From NCBI GenBank assembly GCA_039000515.1, contig JBCFYV010011135.1, positions 23,895,235 through 23,959,234 of the forward strand: DNA of 64,000 nt, given 5' to 3'. Positions 12,060-23,425 of the stretch are shown piece by piece (position 1 is the stretch's first letter; every line of letters begins with the position of its first letter). Source of the stretch: Timema cristinae (taxonomy: Eukaryota; Arthropoda; Insecta; Phasmatodea; Timematidae). The translations under genes were made by a program, and so were the position numbers. A model generated the notes under the pieces. The model did not search any database and had not been told where the DNA came from. It saw nothing but the letters and a program-made list of their open reading frames with translations.

Positions 12060-12935
12060 AATAAACTCTACCATCTATTTGATGAATAAATAACAAAAGT
12101 TTATCTATAAAATATAATCTGTCACGGAAATTTGTGGAGGTAAAAATAAAAAAAAATATTTCTTATCCACTCAGTGCAAAGTAAAAAAAAAAAAACGCCG
12201 ATCAATCAAAAATGAGTTCTGCAGCTTCGTTTTCAAACCCGCCAACCCTTGACGAGAAAATTTCATCCTCCTTCCCCCCCCCCCTTTCCCCTTCTTTAGT
12301 GAGTGACGTCAGTGTCTGAAATCCTTTTAGCGAAACCAGGCAAAGGCAGGCCGTTGTATACAGGATTTTGGGAGTGGGGAAAGTTGTTCGAGATAGTAAG
12401 AATGGGGGGGATGGGGGGGGGATAGAGGGTATATGAAAAATATTTATTTAGAAAAATTGAAGGAAGAGAGGTTTAGGGGTTTTGGAGAATGAGGGCATGA
12501 AGGTATGGTTAGAGGGGAAGGTTGATGTTGCTGTCGAGGGTAGAGTGGGGGAAATGGACGCAGGAGAGTGGCGCAGAATAGCGGCCAGTTTGGTTACCAA
12601 AACTAGAGACGAGGTTTTGATATATAGAAGATATAAAGAGGGTGCGGAAGGATTTCTTTGACCAGCAGGGCGGTGTTAGGTTTGTGGTATTCATTGTGAT
12701 CAGTCGCGCTTACCATTCGTCCAAATATTATCCCTCAACTTTAGCCCTAATGTCGAACGATTTGAATAGAGATTTATTTTTATCTCTGTTGGAGGTATGG
12801 TGGGAAAGGAGAGAATAAGTTTGAGGGGGGGGGGGGTAAGGCTGGAACTAGAATATTAGATTTTGTGGTGATATCTTGGATAGGGGAGAAAGTTCCGGCC
12901 CCAAACAATTGTTTGATCTTGTGGTCGAGTCAAGT
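12060..12935. other. Purine/pyrimidine-skewed region with G/C runs
   Basis: C11 at 12274, TGACGTCA at 12304-12311, G9 at 12413 and G12 at 12825, in a purine-rich + strand (12370-12560). A 61-codon reverse ORF (12509-12694) shows no motif. No gene is supported. Confidence 0.45.
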
Positions 12936-12939
12936 TGAG

Positions 12940-13780
12940 AAAAAAAAAAATAGTACGGCACACCACACAAACTTTCTCACGATTTTATTTTAAAATATAT
13001 ATTTTACAAAAAAAAACCTCTTAAGATTTGTGAAACGAAATGATATGTAAATACATTGTTGTAGAAACATTACACCAAAGATTATAAATGAAATAATATA
13101 CACTGTTACTATATGGTATTAGGAACTAGAAACACTGTTACAAAAAAAAATTACTATAGAGAAACATCTTCGTGTACTTAAGAGCATAATAATTATATTT
13201 GTTTTCAAAGACCTGTATTAAAAAGTACATATATTTGCCTATAGCTAAGAAATTATTGGTTTTATAAAAATATATTTCAAATAAAAGATGATAATCTTTA
13301 ATAGTACGACAGTTTTACAACAATAAGTTATTTCTTATAAATTTCCCCTTTTGAAGAGTACCTTAAAAGTAATTTTCACGAGAGAATGAGTACTTTCATC
13401 CTGTTTATAATTATAAACACTGTCTAGAAATAGAATTTAATCAAAATCGTTATAGCAAATTTGGATAAAACAATTTTTTTCTATATTTGCTCTTCAGTAA
13501 ACTACCCTTTAATTTAGGGTTGTATGTCTATTTCCAACAACCACTCGGGGAGACCTTATCAAACTCCAAGATACCAAGCTTTAGCTCATTCGGTAAAATA
13601 GTTTCATCTCTAGTCCGAAGTACAGACATATTACATTGCGAAAACTACTTTTTAGTTTTCGGGGGGGGGGGAGCGGGGGGTCATTAAATGTCGGCATTTA
13701 TTTAACTTTCTTATTCGATTTTTTTTTTACGATCATCATACTTTCTCTCAGAAGTTTTAATAGAAAGTAAAAAATGAATG
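12940..13780 (+). repeat. Dispersed repeat family X, uninterrupted copy (X1)
   Basis: The reference copy of family X. Ordered blocks shared with 22805-23420, 39890-41545 and the inside of the hAT at 43647-45180 include GTAGAAACATTACACCAAAG, AATGAAATAATATACACTGT, TTGGTTTTATAAAAATATAT, CAGTAAACTA(C/T)CC, GATACCAAG(C/T)TTTAG, and a 3' end AGTAAAAA. About 840 bp, non-coding, with no clear terminal repeats. It serves as the empty site for three insertions in X3. Confidence 0.75.
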
Positions 13781-13789
13781 AAAAAATAG

Positions 13790-15090
13790 CACAAAATTTT
13801 TCATAGTCTGTATTTTAGCTTGGAAGAAAATTTATCATAAAAACAAACACATCATCTTATTAATCACAATAAAATCACTTTATATGTAAATTTATAAAAT
13901 TTAAACCAAATTGATATATTGTTTTGAACCAATTTAAAATTTTCAAGCACTATCTCTAAATTTACAACCTTAACTTTATTTTTAGTTTGTAAAAATAGTA
14001 AATTTTCTTATTTAACATGAAAATTAATTCCGAGATTCCTATTTTGGACTCAATCTTTAAGGCCAATCCCAAAAAAAAATCAAACTTGCTAAAATTGGCT
14101 ATCAGTAAAACACCGTTTAGTTAATTTATTTTAGAAAAATAAACAAAAACATTTTATTGATCACGTAAAATAATCCCCCAATAACAATTTTTAACTAATC
14201 TTTCCATAAAATTTGAATTTTACAAAAATCACTTAGTAGTGAACTGCCATGAAAGAATTATAATTATATATAATTATTTATATTGCATAATAAAACTCAA
14301 CAGATACCAATTTCGAAACGAATGGTTAAACATATTTTAAAATATTTGAATTTTAAAAAAAAGTCTTTATTAAATTACTACTAAACGAATCTTACCAGAA
14401 AAAAACATTTATACAATTTTATTTGTCAAATCAAACAATCTTCTAAAATACATTTAAAATAATTTTTATAACCATTTTAAATACACTTTTAATTATTGAA
14501 AATCACTTCTAGTAAAATAACCTTTTACGACTGTTTATAAAAAAATTAAGTATAATGTGTTATTTTGGAGGTTAAAACTCTTCCAAGATACAAATTTCAA
14601 CAAAATTGTTGAAGCAATTTTTGAAATATTGGGAATTCCAAAAAAAATCAATTCCACATTAAGTATCGATACAAATGTTTTTTACCGACTTTCCTAAACT
14701 ATTTATATCTAAATAATGAACATTTTCTAACTCTTTGTTGCAGTTACATTATTTATATATCGCTGAATTTCCTGTAATAATATTATGGGCTGAGTGAAAA
14801 TTTTAGTTTGGGGGATTTTCAAAATCGTAAGTTTATGACTTACTATTAAACCCTAAGAAATAAAAACGTTATTATTTTATACATTATTGGTGGAACTTTA
14901 TCTGTATAAGGGGGGAGTGAAAGTATTTTTTTAAACATAATTTGGAATAATGAGCCCACAATATTTTAAATTTTTTTACTACTACTATGATTTATTTGAA
15001 GTAATCCCTCACCCAGATTTTTATTTTAGAATGCTCTTTAAGTTATTTTAAATGGTCCTTGCCTGGTTTTTATATAATTAGATGCCTTTA
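13790..15090. other. A+T-rich DNA, nothing recognised
   Basis: Strongly A+T-rich with dense stop codons. No tandem or shared repeat was noticed. Confidence 0.55.
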
Positions 15091-15094
15091 GAAG

Positions 15095-15615
15095 TTTTTG
15101 AAAGTGGTATTCCCCCATAACCCACATATGTATGTGTCAAAAAACAACTCCGTTCTTTATCCACCCTCACTAACTTTCTCCACGCTTCCCTATCCTTACA
15201 TACTCACTTCGCTTCAACAACATCCATACACAGACTCATACATGATCTTTTTATTCTTAAAACCATTAATGTTTCTCTTTTTCACACATTCATATACAAC
15301 ATTTAGCCACGTCTTACATGTCCTAACCCTTCCTTTCGATCCACACACTCTACCTTCATATATTTGCTTCGTCACTCGATCCACAATAATCCTTTTAACA
15401 TGATCAAACCAACGTAAGACACTTCTTTCTCATTGACTTATTGGGTTCCTTCTCAAACCGCACTCCTTCAGCACCCATTCATTACTGACTCTGTCCATAC
15501 GAGTTTTCCCACAAACATTTCTTAGATATCTCATTCACACCGCATTCACCTTGCTCTTGTGTTTCTTCTGACAAATCCACGCTTCACATCCGTAAAACAA
15601 TGTTGGCGTTAACTC
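15095..15615 (-). pseudogene. LINE (RTE-like) reverse-transcriptase C-terminal relic
   Basis: Read on the minus strand, the region gives the familiar C-terminal segment of insect RTE-type endonuclease/reverse-transcriptase proteins: YGCEAW, then RYLRNVCGKTRMDRVSNE, LRWFDHVKR, TKQIYEGRVCG, and a final part corresponding to the MDV.EA..CKDR..W block. Stops and frameshifts are frequent (in-frame stops interrupt it after NAV and after NPISQ), so it is dead. It is 5'-truncated, as is typical of LINEs. The relic at 47805-48204 is a close relative in the opposite orientation. Confidence 0.8.
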
Positions 15616-15692
15616 ACTTTTATATCCTGCCATCTTTAACTCACTTTTATATCCTGCCATCTTTAACTCACTTTTATATCCTGCCATCTTTA
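15609..15692. repeat. 28-bp tandem triplication
   Basis: Three perfect copies of a 28-bp unit containing TTAACTCACTTTTATATCCT and GCCATCTT, within the 5' edge of the LINE relic. Perfect identity implies a recent slippage or duplication event. Confidence 0.92.
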
Positions 15693-15699
15693 ACTCTTG

Positions 15700-16290
15700 A
15701 TTCTACTTCATTCTTTTCAATAATCCACAAACATCCATCACATTTTTGAAAATTAAATGCTTTTAAAAGCTAATTATAGTGGACGTAGCTTGATTTTTTT
15801 TTTTTAATATTAGATGCATATTGAAACGATTTAAAGTGACCCTACACGGGTATTTCTTTTAAAGACGGGATGCCCTTTAGAAATCATTCAGAGTGATATT
15901 CACCTGATTTAAAAAAAAAAAAAAAAAAAGGAAGTGCCTCTAGAAGATATTTATAATGGTCCCTCCCTGAAATTTAAAAATAAAATTAATGCATCCATAA
16001 GTTATATGGCCATCTTTAAGCTTCAGACTAAAAAAATTCAGAAATTTTGGTGTGGGAGTCCAAGTTTGATTCAAAGCTGGCTATCTTTCAGCTTCATATT
16101 AAAAACTTCAGATAATTTTATATCTCAAATGGAATTTAACTTACTTTCCCTCATTAGAGCTATCTAATTTCCAATATCAATTTATAGACATTATCAGTTA
16201 GGAAATGTTTCAGAAAGGAACTCGGCAAAAATTTTCAAAAGAAAGTGTCTGCCCTCTTTGATCGAGTGGTAAACAAATTACTAACGTTAA
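15700..16290. other. A+T-rich DNA with a long A-run
   Basis: T11 near 15795 and A18 at 15911-15929. No gene is supported; the 77-codon ORF at 15934-16167 has no recognisable feature. Confidence 0.5.
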
Positions 16291-16294
16291 AATC

Positions 16295-16450
16295 ATCGTG
16301 TTAAGACATCATATCTCGGTCTGTAGAGTGTCACCCTTGGGAGATAAGGGCCTCAGGTTTGATTCCTGGCATGGGCAATAAATGTACAGTTGGGAAAAAT
16401 GGATTTCCCCGTTCACAGTGCTAAATTAATGGCTGATAGCTGGATGTTGT
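16295..16450 (+). mobile_element. Isolated tRNA-like (E-type) SINE head
   Basis: TCGGTCTGTAGAGTGTCACC (box-A-like), then CAGGTTTGATTCCTGGC (box-B-like) in a good arm palindrome, then a body unlike SINE-A, B or C. Single copy in this window, so the family is unproven. Confidence 0.4.
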
Positions 16451-16532
16451 GTCTTTTATTTATTTAAGATAGTTTATAAATTATTTTCTGATATATTCAG
16501 TCGGTTAAAATGCATATAATAATAATAACAAT

Positions 16533-16822
16533 AATGGCGACCTGGACGTCTAGGAATAAGGTGTTGGACTTCTGTGCTGGGGGTCCAGGGTTCAATCCTC
16601 AGTCCCGGCAGAGATTTATCTGATTACCAAACCCTTCCTTCACCTCTGACAAGACTTGTATTAATCACACCTTGCGAATGTGTGCAATGCCAGGCCTCCA
16701 CCGTGGTTCGGATCCCACGTTAAACTGTAGGTTCTCCATTTCATCTCATAATCACCCTACCATTACACATTAGCGTAAGGGCGTACAACCCGAACGGGTA
16801 GTAAGAAGCGGTACTAATAGTA
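16533..16822 (+). mobile_element. SINE-A, full length
   Basis: Head GGCGACCTGGACGTCTAGG, box B GGGTTCAATCCTC, then all body blocks (CAAACCCTTCCTTCACCTCT, CCACCGTGGTTCGGATCCCA) and tail GAACGGGTAGTAAGAAGCGG plus (TAA)n. Up to 17 identical bases (ATAATAATAATAACAAT) flank it at 16516-16532 and 16823-16839, although part overlaps the (TAA)n tail. Confidence 0.88.
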
Positions 16823-16979
16823 ATAATAATAATAACAATCATCATGTAAATTAATTGTGTTAATAAGTTTCCTTGCGCGGTTATTAAGTCATTAAGACTT
16901 TCCTCCACCGTTAAGATTTTCAATGATGATAATGAAACGTATCCTTTGAAAATAAAGCTTTTCTCATTTTATATTTTTT

Positions 16980-17800
16980 GCTCACAATATTTCAGCCTCT
17001 TCACCCTCCCTATAAAAAAAAAAAGGCATGAAATTGAGAGCCATGTCGTTGGCGTCGTGTAATGACGTGGTTATTTCTTGACATATTTCAGACGGAGGGG
17101 GGGTAGGGGGGAGGGATGTGGAGTAGGGTGTCTTACTCCCTCTAGCTCACGGCTTAATCGCTTCTCATTTTTCTTCCCACGATGGTGCTTATTTTCTTTT
17201 CTTTTCTTCTTCTTCTCTGCCCTATCCTGGTTTTTCGTTAACCTCATCCTCCTATCATTCACTTCTTTTCACCTATCTCTCGACCCTTACAAAAAGATCT
17301 TTCCCCCTCCCCACCACCTTGTTGTACATCTTCTGGACATGTCTCTCACGTTCCTATCTCGTTCTTTTATAGGATGCCATCTTCTTTCTCAACCGATGAT
17401 ATTTATCCCTTCCCTCCTTTGTAACACATTCCACATTTGGCCTGTTTCCTCCAACATCGGCGTGTTATCTTTTTCTTTGGAAATGACCTCTTTTTTTTTT
17501 CTTACCTTTCACTATTTATTCATCTTTATAAAAAAAAAGCTCCCTTCCCCGTAACAAAAAATATTGTAAAGAATCCTTTAAAACAAAGCTTCAAATTATC
17601 CATCATGTCAATATAAAACAAAACTTTTTTTTTTTACTTTAAAAAAAAAATACAGTCCTACCATCACTGTATAGCCACCTCCCTCTTTTTATCCTCCCTC
17701 CTATTTTCATCTCACTCCTCTTTCCTCACCCATACCCCCACCCCGCCCCTCTACCAACCCCACTTTCCCTTCAACAACTTTTTTTTAAACGATTATATAA
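16980..17800 (+). other. Polypyrimidine-rich tract
   Basis: The + strand from about 17150 to 17560 and 17640 to 17790 is dominated by C and T (CTTTTCTTTTCTTCTTCTTC). This produces a 158-codon ORF with poly-F/S/L composition that I reject as a gene. Confidence 0.6.
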
Positions 17801-17808
17801 TATACTAT

Positions 17809-17996
17809 CGACATTTTTATGAGGAATAAATTAAATTTTCAAAATAAAATATAGCCTATGTTACTCGCTGATAATGTAGCTTTATATTGGTGAAAGAATT
17901 TTTTAAATCGGTTCAGTAGTTTTTGAGTTTATCCATTACAAACAAAAAAAAAACAAAAAATCAAATCTTTCCTCTTTATAATATTAGTATAGATAT
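17809..17996 (-). mobile_element. Helitron 5'-end fragment
   Basis: The minus strand starts TATACTAATATTATAAAGAG and continues with AAAAACTACTGAACCGATTT and ATAGGCTATATTTTATTTTG, the 5' signature of a common insect Helitron family. Homology to 23863-24049 stops at the same base (GTCGATAG). No 3' hairpin or CTRR end is seen. Confidence 0.75.
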
Positions 17997-17999
17997 TCG

Positions 18000-18425
18000 A
18001 TGACCTCGGTAATCTTGGGGTAAAGTTATCGCCTTAGGACCCGATGTTCATGAGTTCAAACCCAGATGTGGTACATGGATTATTCTTGGGCTATAAAACT
18101 TTCTAGCACAACTTGCTTCTGATCGGAAGTAAAAGTCTTAATTCCCATGTCTCTTATGGCTTATAAAATATCCCTGATAGGTATGTGAAAATATTTTACC
18201 GGCCAAACTGGTATGTGAAAATATTTTACCGGCCAAACTGGTCACGCTCACTTGTATAAATTCAAGTGTGGATGGCAAAGGGGAACCAACACCTTTCCTT
18301 AACTCCCCTAGTCCATGGGATGTCTACCAGATGGTGTAGGCAGCACTAACCAGTTGAAGGGCTCGGTTCATTCCCGGATCCGGGTGGATAGAAATCACAT
18401 ATAAACAATTTTCTGGTTGATGATT
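18000..18425 (+). mobile_element. SINE-D, longest copy
   Basis: Head GACCTCGGTAATCTTGGGGT, box B GAGTTCAAACCC, and a body matching 58601-58900 (block ACCAGATGGTG(T/C)AG(G/A)C and CACTAACCAG; 3' end CTGGTTG(A/T)TGATTT). The 3' end does not carry the A/B/C tail, so this is an independent SINE lineage. Confidence 0.7.
18181..18240 (+). repeat. Perfect 30-bp tandem duplication in SINE-D
   Basis: GTATGTGAAAATATTTTACC plus GGCCAAACTG is repeated twice without a mismatch. The other SINE-D copy has one such block, so this is copy-specific. Confidence 0.92.
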
Positions 18426-18844
18426 TTAAAAATGAAAAAGGAAAAGAAAAACAAATGCACCCCCTGTGATGGTCTTAAGGTGTAATAAGACCAAACTTTT
18501 GTATTGTGTGAACCCCGAATTTCCGGGAAAAGGTAAGGGGGTTGGCATAAATAAATTGCCTCTATTTACATTATTAGCTATTTTCTAGATTAATTTGTAT
18601 TTTAGCAATTAAAATGAAACTTAATAAAAAGGTTTTTTGGATACTCAAATATGTTTCTGATGCTCCCAATATATTTAACGCTAGGAATGATTCTAAACAC
18701 ATTTTCTTTCTAGAATCCGAATCTTAACTCTACCTACAAATTTGGAATATTACAATAACTGCTAAGCAGGGTCAATTTTATTACATCTATAATTCTGTAA
18801 AAATTTGAATATTCAGTCGAAAGTCGAAGGATTGTGGGAAATGG

Positions 18845-19325
18845 ATTCAGATAATTGGACGCAGCCAACTGAGCGCTTATGAACTGGGCACGGTTACGAC
18901 TGGGTGCAAAGATAACTGGGTGCGAGATTATTATTTTTTAAATGTAATAGTTGTAAAAAAAATTAAAACAAACAACTAGGTGCCAGTAAGGTTAGGTTAA
19001 TTCATCTTTAACGTGGTTTATTTTACGTAAAATTCTTATTTTTCATGGTTGTATTGTGTCATAAAAAGATTCAAATTTTATAATATCAAGTAGGCTAGTC
19101 TAACTTTATAAATATACACATATTTATTTAGTTTCCTCTTTTATTAATTTTTTAAACAACTTCAAAATGGAATATTTAGTAAAAAAAACAATTGTTACTT
19201 TTTTTTTACACGGGTGCCCAATTTTACCAGCGCCCAATTGCCTTGGTATCCGGGCTTAACAACACCCAGTTCGCAAGTACTCAGTTGGCCGCACCCATAT
19301 GGCAGCACCCAGTTGTCCTAGACCG
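18845..19325. mobile_element. Foldback element with AACTGGGTGC sub-repeats
   Basis: The left arm (18845-18935) and right arm (19205-19325) are inverted relative to each other. Each is a ladder of roughly 16-bp sub-repeats around AACTGGGTGC, for example CCAACTGAGCGCTTATG and AACTGGGCAC on the left, and complements such as GCACCCAGTTG on the right. The centre is A+T-rich and non-coding. Arms made of short direct repeats are characteristic of Foldback-type DNA transposons, but no transposase is present. Confidence 0.6.
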
Positions 19326-19329
19326 GTTG

Positions 19330-20070
19330 GGAAATGACTCATTTTACAAATTAATCAAAAACTCAGAGACATGCATTAAATTGGCTAAGAAGCACCTATA
19401 AGCTCGCCACTCTTGAAAACGTGACGTCAAAAAAAAAATCAATTTTTTAAAAATACTTCCCTTAACTCGCCTTTACTACACGCTACTTAAAACTCTCACA
19501 ATTGTAAGAAAAGCCTTTTTAAAAATTTGTATTTTTTTTTTTTTACCAGAAAACCTTGTATTTATGCTGAAATTTTATTCTATAGTTTGAATAGCACTTT
19601 GTATTACCTTTCTTTGTTCTGTCACCTCACAGTATTTATTTCCTCTTTTCATATCCACACTTCCGTTCCCCCCCTCAACCAAGAATTTTCTTCATATTGC
19701 ACCCCTCACCCCTCCCCCCCCCCCACTCTACGCTTTGTCCACCCACTCATCCATCATCGTGATGTCAGATTCAATTTCATGCGTCACGTAACACTCCCTT
19801 CCACCTTTTCACAACGCCCCTATACCCCCCCCCTTTTTTTATTCCGTTGACAAGAAAGGTCCCGGAGCTTTGATTTCAAGCTCGACTTAGCAAAAAGTGT
19901 CTCCCATACATTTAGGAGAGGTGTTAGCACACCTGACGCCACTCCGGAAAGGTTTTGGGTCTTCATTTTTCATCTTTTTTTTCCCATGAATTAGTTTTCC
20001 AAACCCTATTTATAAGTCTAATCCATTCCCCTTAAGGTGGGAGCTTAATAGAGTGTTTTTTTTTGTCATT
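19330..20070. other. Pyrimidine-rich and A+T-rich DNA
   Basis: TGACGTCA at 19422-19429, C11 at 19714, and C/T-rich + strand from about 19610 to 19850. The 107-codon ORF at 19527-19850 is compositional and not a supported gene. Confidence 0.45.
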
Positions 20071-20076
20071 AATTTC

Positions 20077-20205
20077 CAAGACACTCATGACATATATTCA
20101 ACAACTATTGTTGTCACTAGGTAATTAAAATTAGACTCTTGGTTTCTACTGAAGAAATATTTTATTTATTATGACCAAAAAACAAAAGTTTTGCTATAAA
20201 AAATT
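20077..20205. mobile_element. Half copy of foldback family F
   Basis: CTCATGACATATATTCAACA, then GAAGAAATATTTTATTTATT and ATGACCAAAA match the right arm of the foldbacks at 34545-34850 and 46080-46466. The matching left arm is not evident. Confidence 0.5.
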
Positions 20206-20921
20206 GCAAAATCACTTACCTTTTTTTTAGCCTCCCTTACTAAATATAGACCTAGTTTAAAATCAGTTACGTGAAATTTGATGACCCAAAACTGGCATGG
20301 AAAATAAATTTGTGTTCCTGTGGTTACGTGGAATTAATGTCCGCCTCATCTTGTATGTTTTTCCAAGAAGATGGACATTTCGTGGGTTTGAATACAGGTC
20401 GGTTGTACTGCAGTTGTTTTTTTAACGTAATCTCAAATTATCATGCATTTGAATGCTGGTACATGTCCTTTAAATTTTAACCTTCACCTTCACAGTCACT
20501 ATCACAACGGCATAGATATTCGGGGAGCCCTGAAGCAAAATAACAAAAAATAAATACATCGACATAAATGAATGTTTTATACGATAGGCTCAAATATAAA
20601 ACATGGAAAAAAAAATATTCAAACTAAATCCATCATTTTGCATAAAAATTTCTACCTTACTCTTCTCCGCTGAATTCAAATTCTCCCCCTCACCCCCTCC
20701 CCCCCAAAAAATATTTCAATTATCCTTGCAGACTACAAATGAGAGAAGGTTTTTGGGTAATTGGAAGTCAGCAAGCGGATATATTTAAAAAATATATATG
20801 TTCGTTGATTGTGTATACATACAGAAGTGACCAGCCTATAGAATAAACCTTATGAATTTTAATCAAAAAAGAATATGCTCCACTAGAATCGTTAGAGTTT
20901 GTCAGCCTTATTAAATGTTAT
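20206..20921. other. No gene supported
   Basis: Short ORFs (20271-20480, 69 codons; 20603-20788) show no motif or flanking splice logic. Sequence is otherwise anonymous. Confidence 0.4.
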
Positions 20922-20936
20922 CTATGCCTTTAATTA

Positions 20937-21270
20937 TTACTATTATTATTATTTTAATTATTAGCACCGCGTCTTACTACCCGTTCGGGTTATACGCACT
21001 TACGATAATGTGAAATGGTAGGGTGATTGTGAGATGAAATGAAGGACCTACAGTTTAACGTGGAATCCGAACCATGTTGGAGGACTGGCATTCCCCACTT
21101 TCACAAGATGTCTTGTCAGAGGTGAAGGAAGGGTTTGGTAATCAGATAAATCTGTGCCGGGACCGAGGATTGAACCCCGGCCGCCAGCACTGAAGTCTGA
21201 CACCTTACCCCTAGACCGCCAGGTCACCTTGAGGCCTGTTATTCCATACATTCACCAGTTGTGATTAATA
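20937..21270 (-). mobile_element. SINE-A with an extra 5' SINE segment
   Basis: A full reverse SINE-A occupies 20937-21226. It is followed, in its own 5' direction, by about 44 bp (21227-21270) that match the SINE-A interior (TGTGATTAATA, TTCCATACATTCAC). The whole is bounded by a perfect 15-bp duplication CTATGCCTTTAATTA at 20922-20936 and 21271-21285, so both pieces were inserted together, probably after template switching or from a dimeric RNA. Confidence 0.82.
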
Positions 21271-21290
21271 CTATGCCTTTAATTAAACTT

Positions 21291-21526
21291 CCACGCGCTA
21301 GTCGTGTTGAGCTCGACTGCTGAGGACGGGGAGATCAAGGTTCGAATCTCGGTCGGGTGAACTGAGGGTGGTTTTTCCTAAATGGTTTTCCACTCTCCCT
21401 CCACGCAAATGTGGGTTCACTTCCTTTAATTCAACCTTCCCAATTCCTAATACATTAGCGTAATTAGTACTTAAAGCGTATAACCCGAAAGGGTAGTAGG
21501 ACGTGGTGCTAAATAAAAAATAATAA
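21291..21526 (+). mobile_element. SINE-B, 5'-truncated
   Basis: Begins CACGCGCTAGTCGTGTTGAG, lacking box A, then box B AAGGTTCGAATCTCGG, the complete body and the tail GTAGGACGTGGTGCTAA. The reverse strand of the body gives the peptide [19 protein letters not shown]. Confidence 0.85.
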
Positions 21527-21864
21527 CTAAACATCCCTTATTTCTTTCTCTCCCCCGTCAAAGTAACAGTTGACCTTGAAGGATTGGATGGGTATTAGAT
21601 TGTATGACATGCTTATACCAGTCAGTTCAAACCATCATAACAATGCTTTCTAGTGGTGAGCTACGGAACTGATTTCTAAGTTTCAATCAACCGTAAGGAT
21701 TAATATACATTTCTTAGCGTGTTATTCAACTAAACACTTTATTAATCTTTTTATTTGACATATTTAACGTGTACTTTCTGAATCTACTCATTATACCATT
21801 GCACGAGAAATTCCCTGAGTGAGAGCGAAAGGTTCTTTCAATTTTGCTGAGAAAGGCATTCTCG
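21527..21864. other. No feature recognised
   Basis: Unique-looking sequence without ORF or repeat signal. Confidence 0.45.
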
Positions 21865-22053
21865 CATACTGGCCAGGTTTATCTTACATGCCATAACTGA
21901 CATGGAACCGACCGCTTTACTTCCCCTCCGAAGGAAGTTGTGCTACGGATATTTATCGCTAGAGAAAAATCCGTTGAACCTGGCAGGGTTTAAACCCATG
22001 ATCATAGAGTCCTGAGGACAGCACTTTACCCTAAAACTACCGAGGTTAACGCT
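21865..22053 (-). mobile_element. SINE-D, 5' half, reverse
   Basis: On the minus strand: TAACCTCGGTAGTTTTAGGG (head), CATGGGTTTAAACCCTG (box B), then CCGTAGCACAACTTCCTTCG. Closely resembles 52421-52605. Confidence 0.7.
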
Positions 22054-22157
22054 AAATGCTTTTAACAAAGATTTTAAGTAAAACATAGAGATAATTAGTA
22101 CAAATTATAGAATCCATATGCCTTAAGAAAAACTAGAAATTGTATTACTTTCTCAAA

Positions 22158-22630
22158 TCTATACTTATAAAATAACATGTCCTGACTGACTGACTGACTG
22201 ATTCATCATCGCCGAGCGCAAACTATCAAGGCTACAAACATGAAATTCGGACTGTGTATTCATTTTGTTATGTAGGCACCCACTAAGAAAGGATTTTAGA
22301 AAATTCCACCCCAAAGGGGTCAAAATAGGGGATGATAATATGTATGAAAGTCCGTCATTTTGAAAGTTACATAAACAAAATTTTGTATTTCTGTTATTGA
22401 CGTAAAACAAATAAATACGTGTTTCAGGAATTTTGGAAATTTTATTTAATAAGGGATGAAAAAGGGGGTGAAATTTTGTATCGGACTTGCATTATTTTTG
22501 ATCTGAGGTCAAGTTATGGTCATCAACGTAACGTAATATTTTAAATTAATCTGTAAATACATATGTATATTTTCGTATTTGTATATAATCAACTTCCACG
22601 CGAGCAAAGCCGCGGGCAACAGCTATCTAG
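22158..22630 (+). mobile_element. Non-autonomous Helitron with canonical ends
   Basis: Inserted between host A (22157) and T (22631). The 5' end is TCTATACTTATAAAATA. The 3' end is CTAG (22627-22630), preceded by a small CGCG...CGCG hairpin (CCACGCGAGCAAAGCCGCGG), as expected for rolling-circle transposons. Near the 5' end lies (CTGA)n followed by TTCATCATCGCCGAGCGC. At 473 bp it encodes no Rep/helicase, and the 81-codon reverse ORF inside is incidental. Confidence 0.85.
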
Positions 22631-22772
22631 TAAATCATATATTAACAAGAGTTGCAAATACAACGTAAAAAAATTACTTGGAAATTTTAAAACCATCTAA
22701 ATAGTCATAATTATTATTAGTGTTATTAATTTGTATAGTTTTTATTTATATTGACTTTTTAAAAATTGTAGG

Positions 22773-22809
<37 letters not shown>

Positions 22810-23425
22810 AACACTGCTGCAAATGTCGTAAATGAATTAATATACACTATTACAGAAACATTGATTAAAGAAGAATACATCTGTCCACTAAAGAGCATAG
22901 CAATCTACATCATTTTCAGACTTTAATAAAAAAAATAATTTATATTTGCTTATAGCTTAGAAACACTTGTTTTATAAAAATATATTTCAAATAAAAGATT
23001 TTTATCTGCATTAGTACTATAACTTTACAATGATAAGCTATTTCGTATCTCAAATAATTGCTGAATAATAATCAAAATTTAAAATTTCTGTCAATTTAAA
23101 ATAAGCTAAAAATAATTTTCCTGGGAAAATAAAAACTGCCAATTTTTTTTGTAATGTAATTTAGACACCTAATTCCAAAAATTCCTCTGGGTAACTTTAA
23201 TTAAAGCCTTAGATATTAAATTTTAGACTGATCGGTAAAATTGTTTCAGCTTTAGTCCAAGGGACGAAAGGAAGGACTGATGACATCACTAAACAACTTT
23301 TTTTGTTTCAGAGGCTCATGAAACTTAGAAATTCATTGAAATCTCGAATTCAACTTTTTTTTGAAGATCACAATAATTATATCTTCGAACAATCGAGAGA
23401 AAGTAAAAAAAAAAACTATATAAAA
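22773..23425 (+). repeat. Family X, 5'-shortened copy (X2)
   Basis: A T-run of about 32 bases (22773-22804) precedes blocks TTAATATACACTATTACAGA, TTATAAAAATATATTTCAAA, CAATGATAAGCTATTTCGTA and the 3' end AGAGAAAGTAAAAAAA. The middle part is partly deleted relative to X1. Confidence 0.65.

Noticed and set aside
17078..17554. 158-codon open frame, apparently hydrophobic
   Set aside because: Composition follows from the polypyrimidine tract; no motif, and an overlapping frame exists on the other strand.
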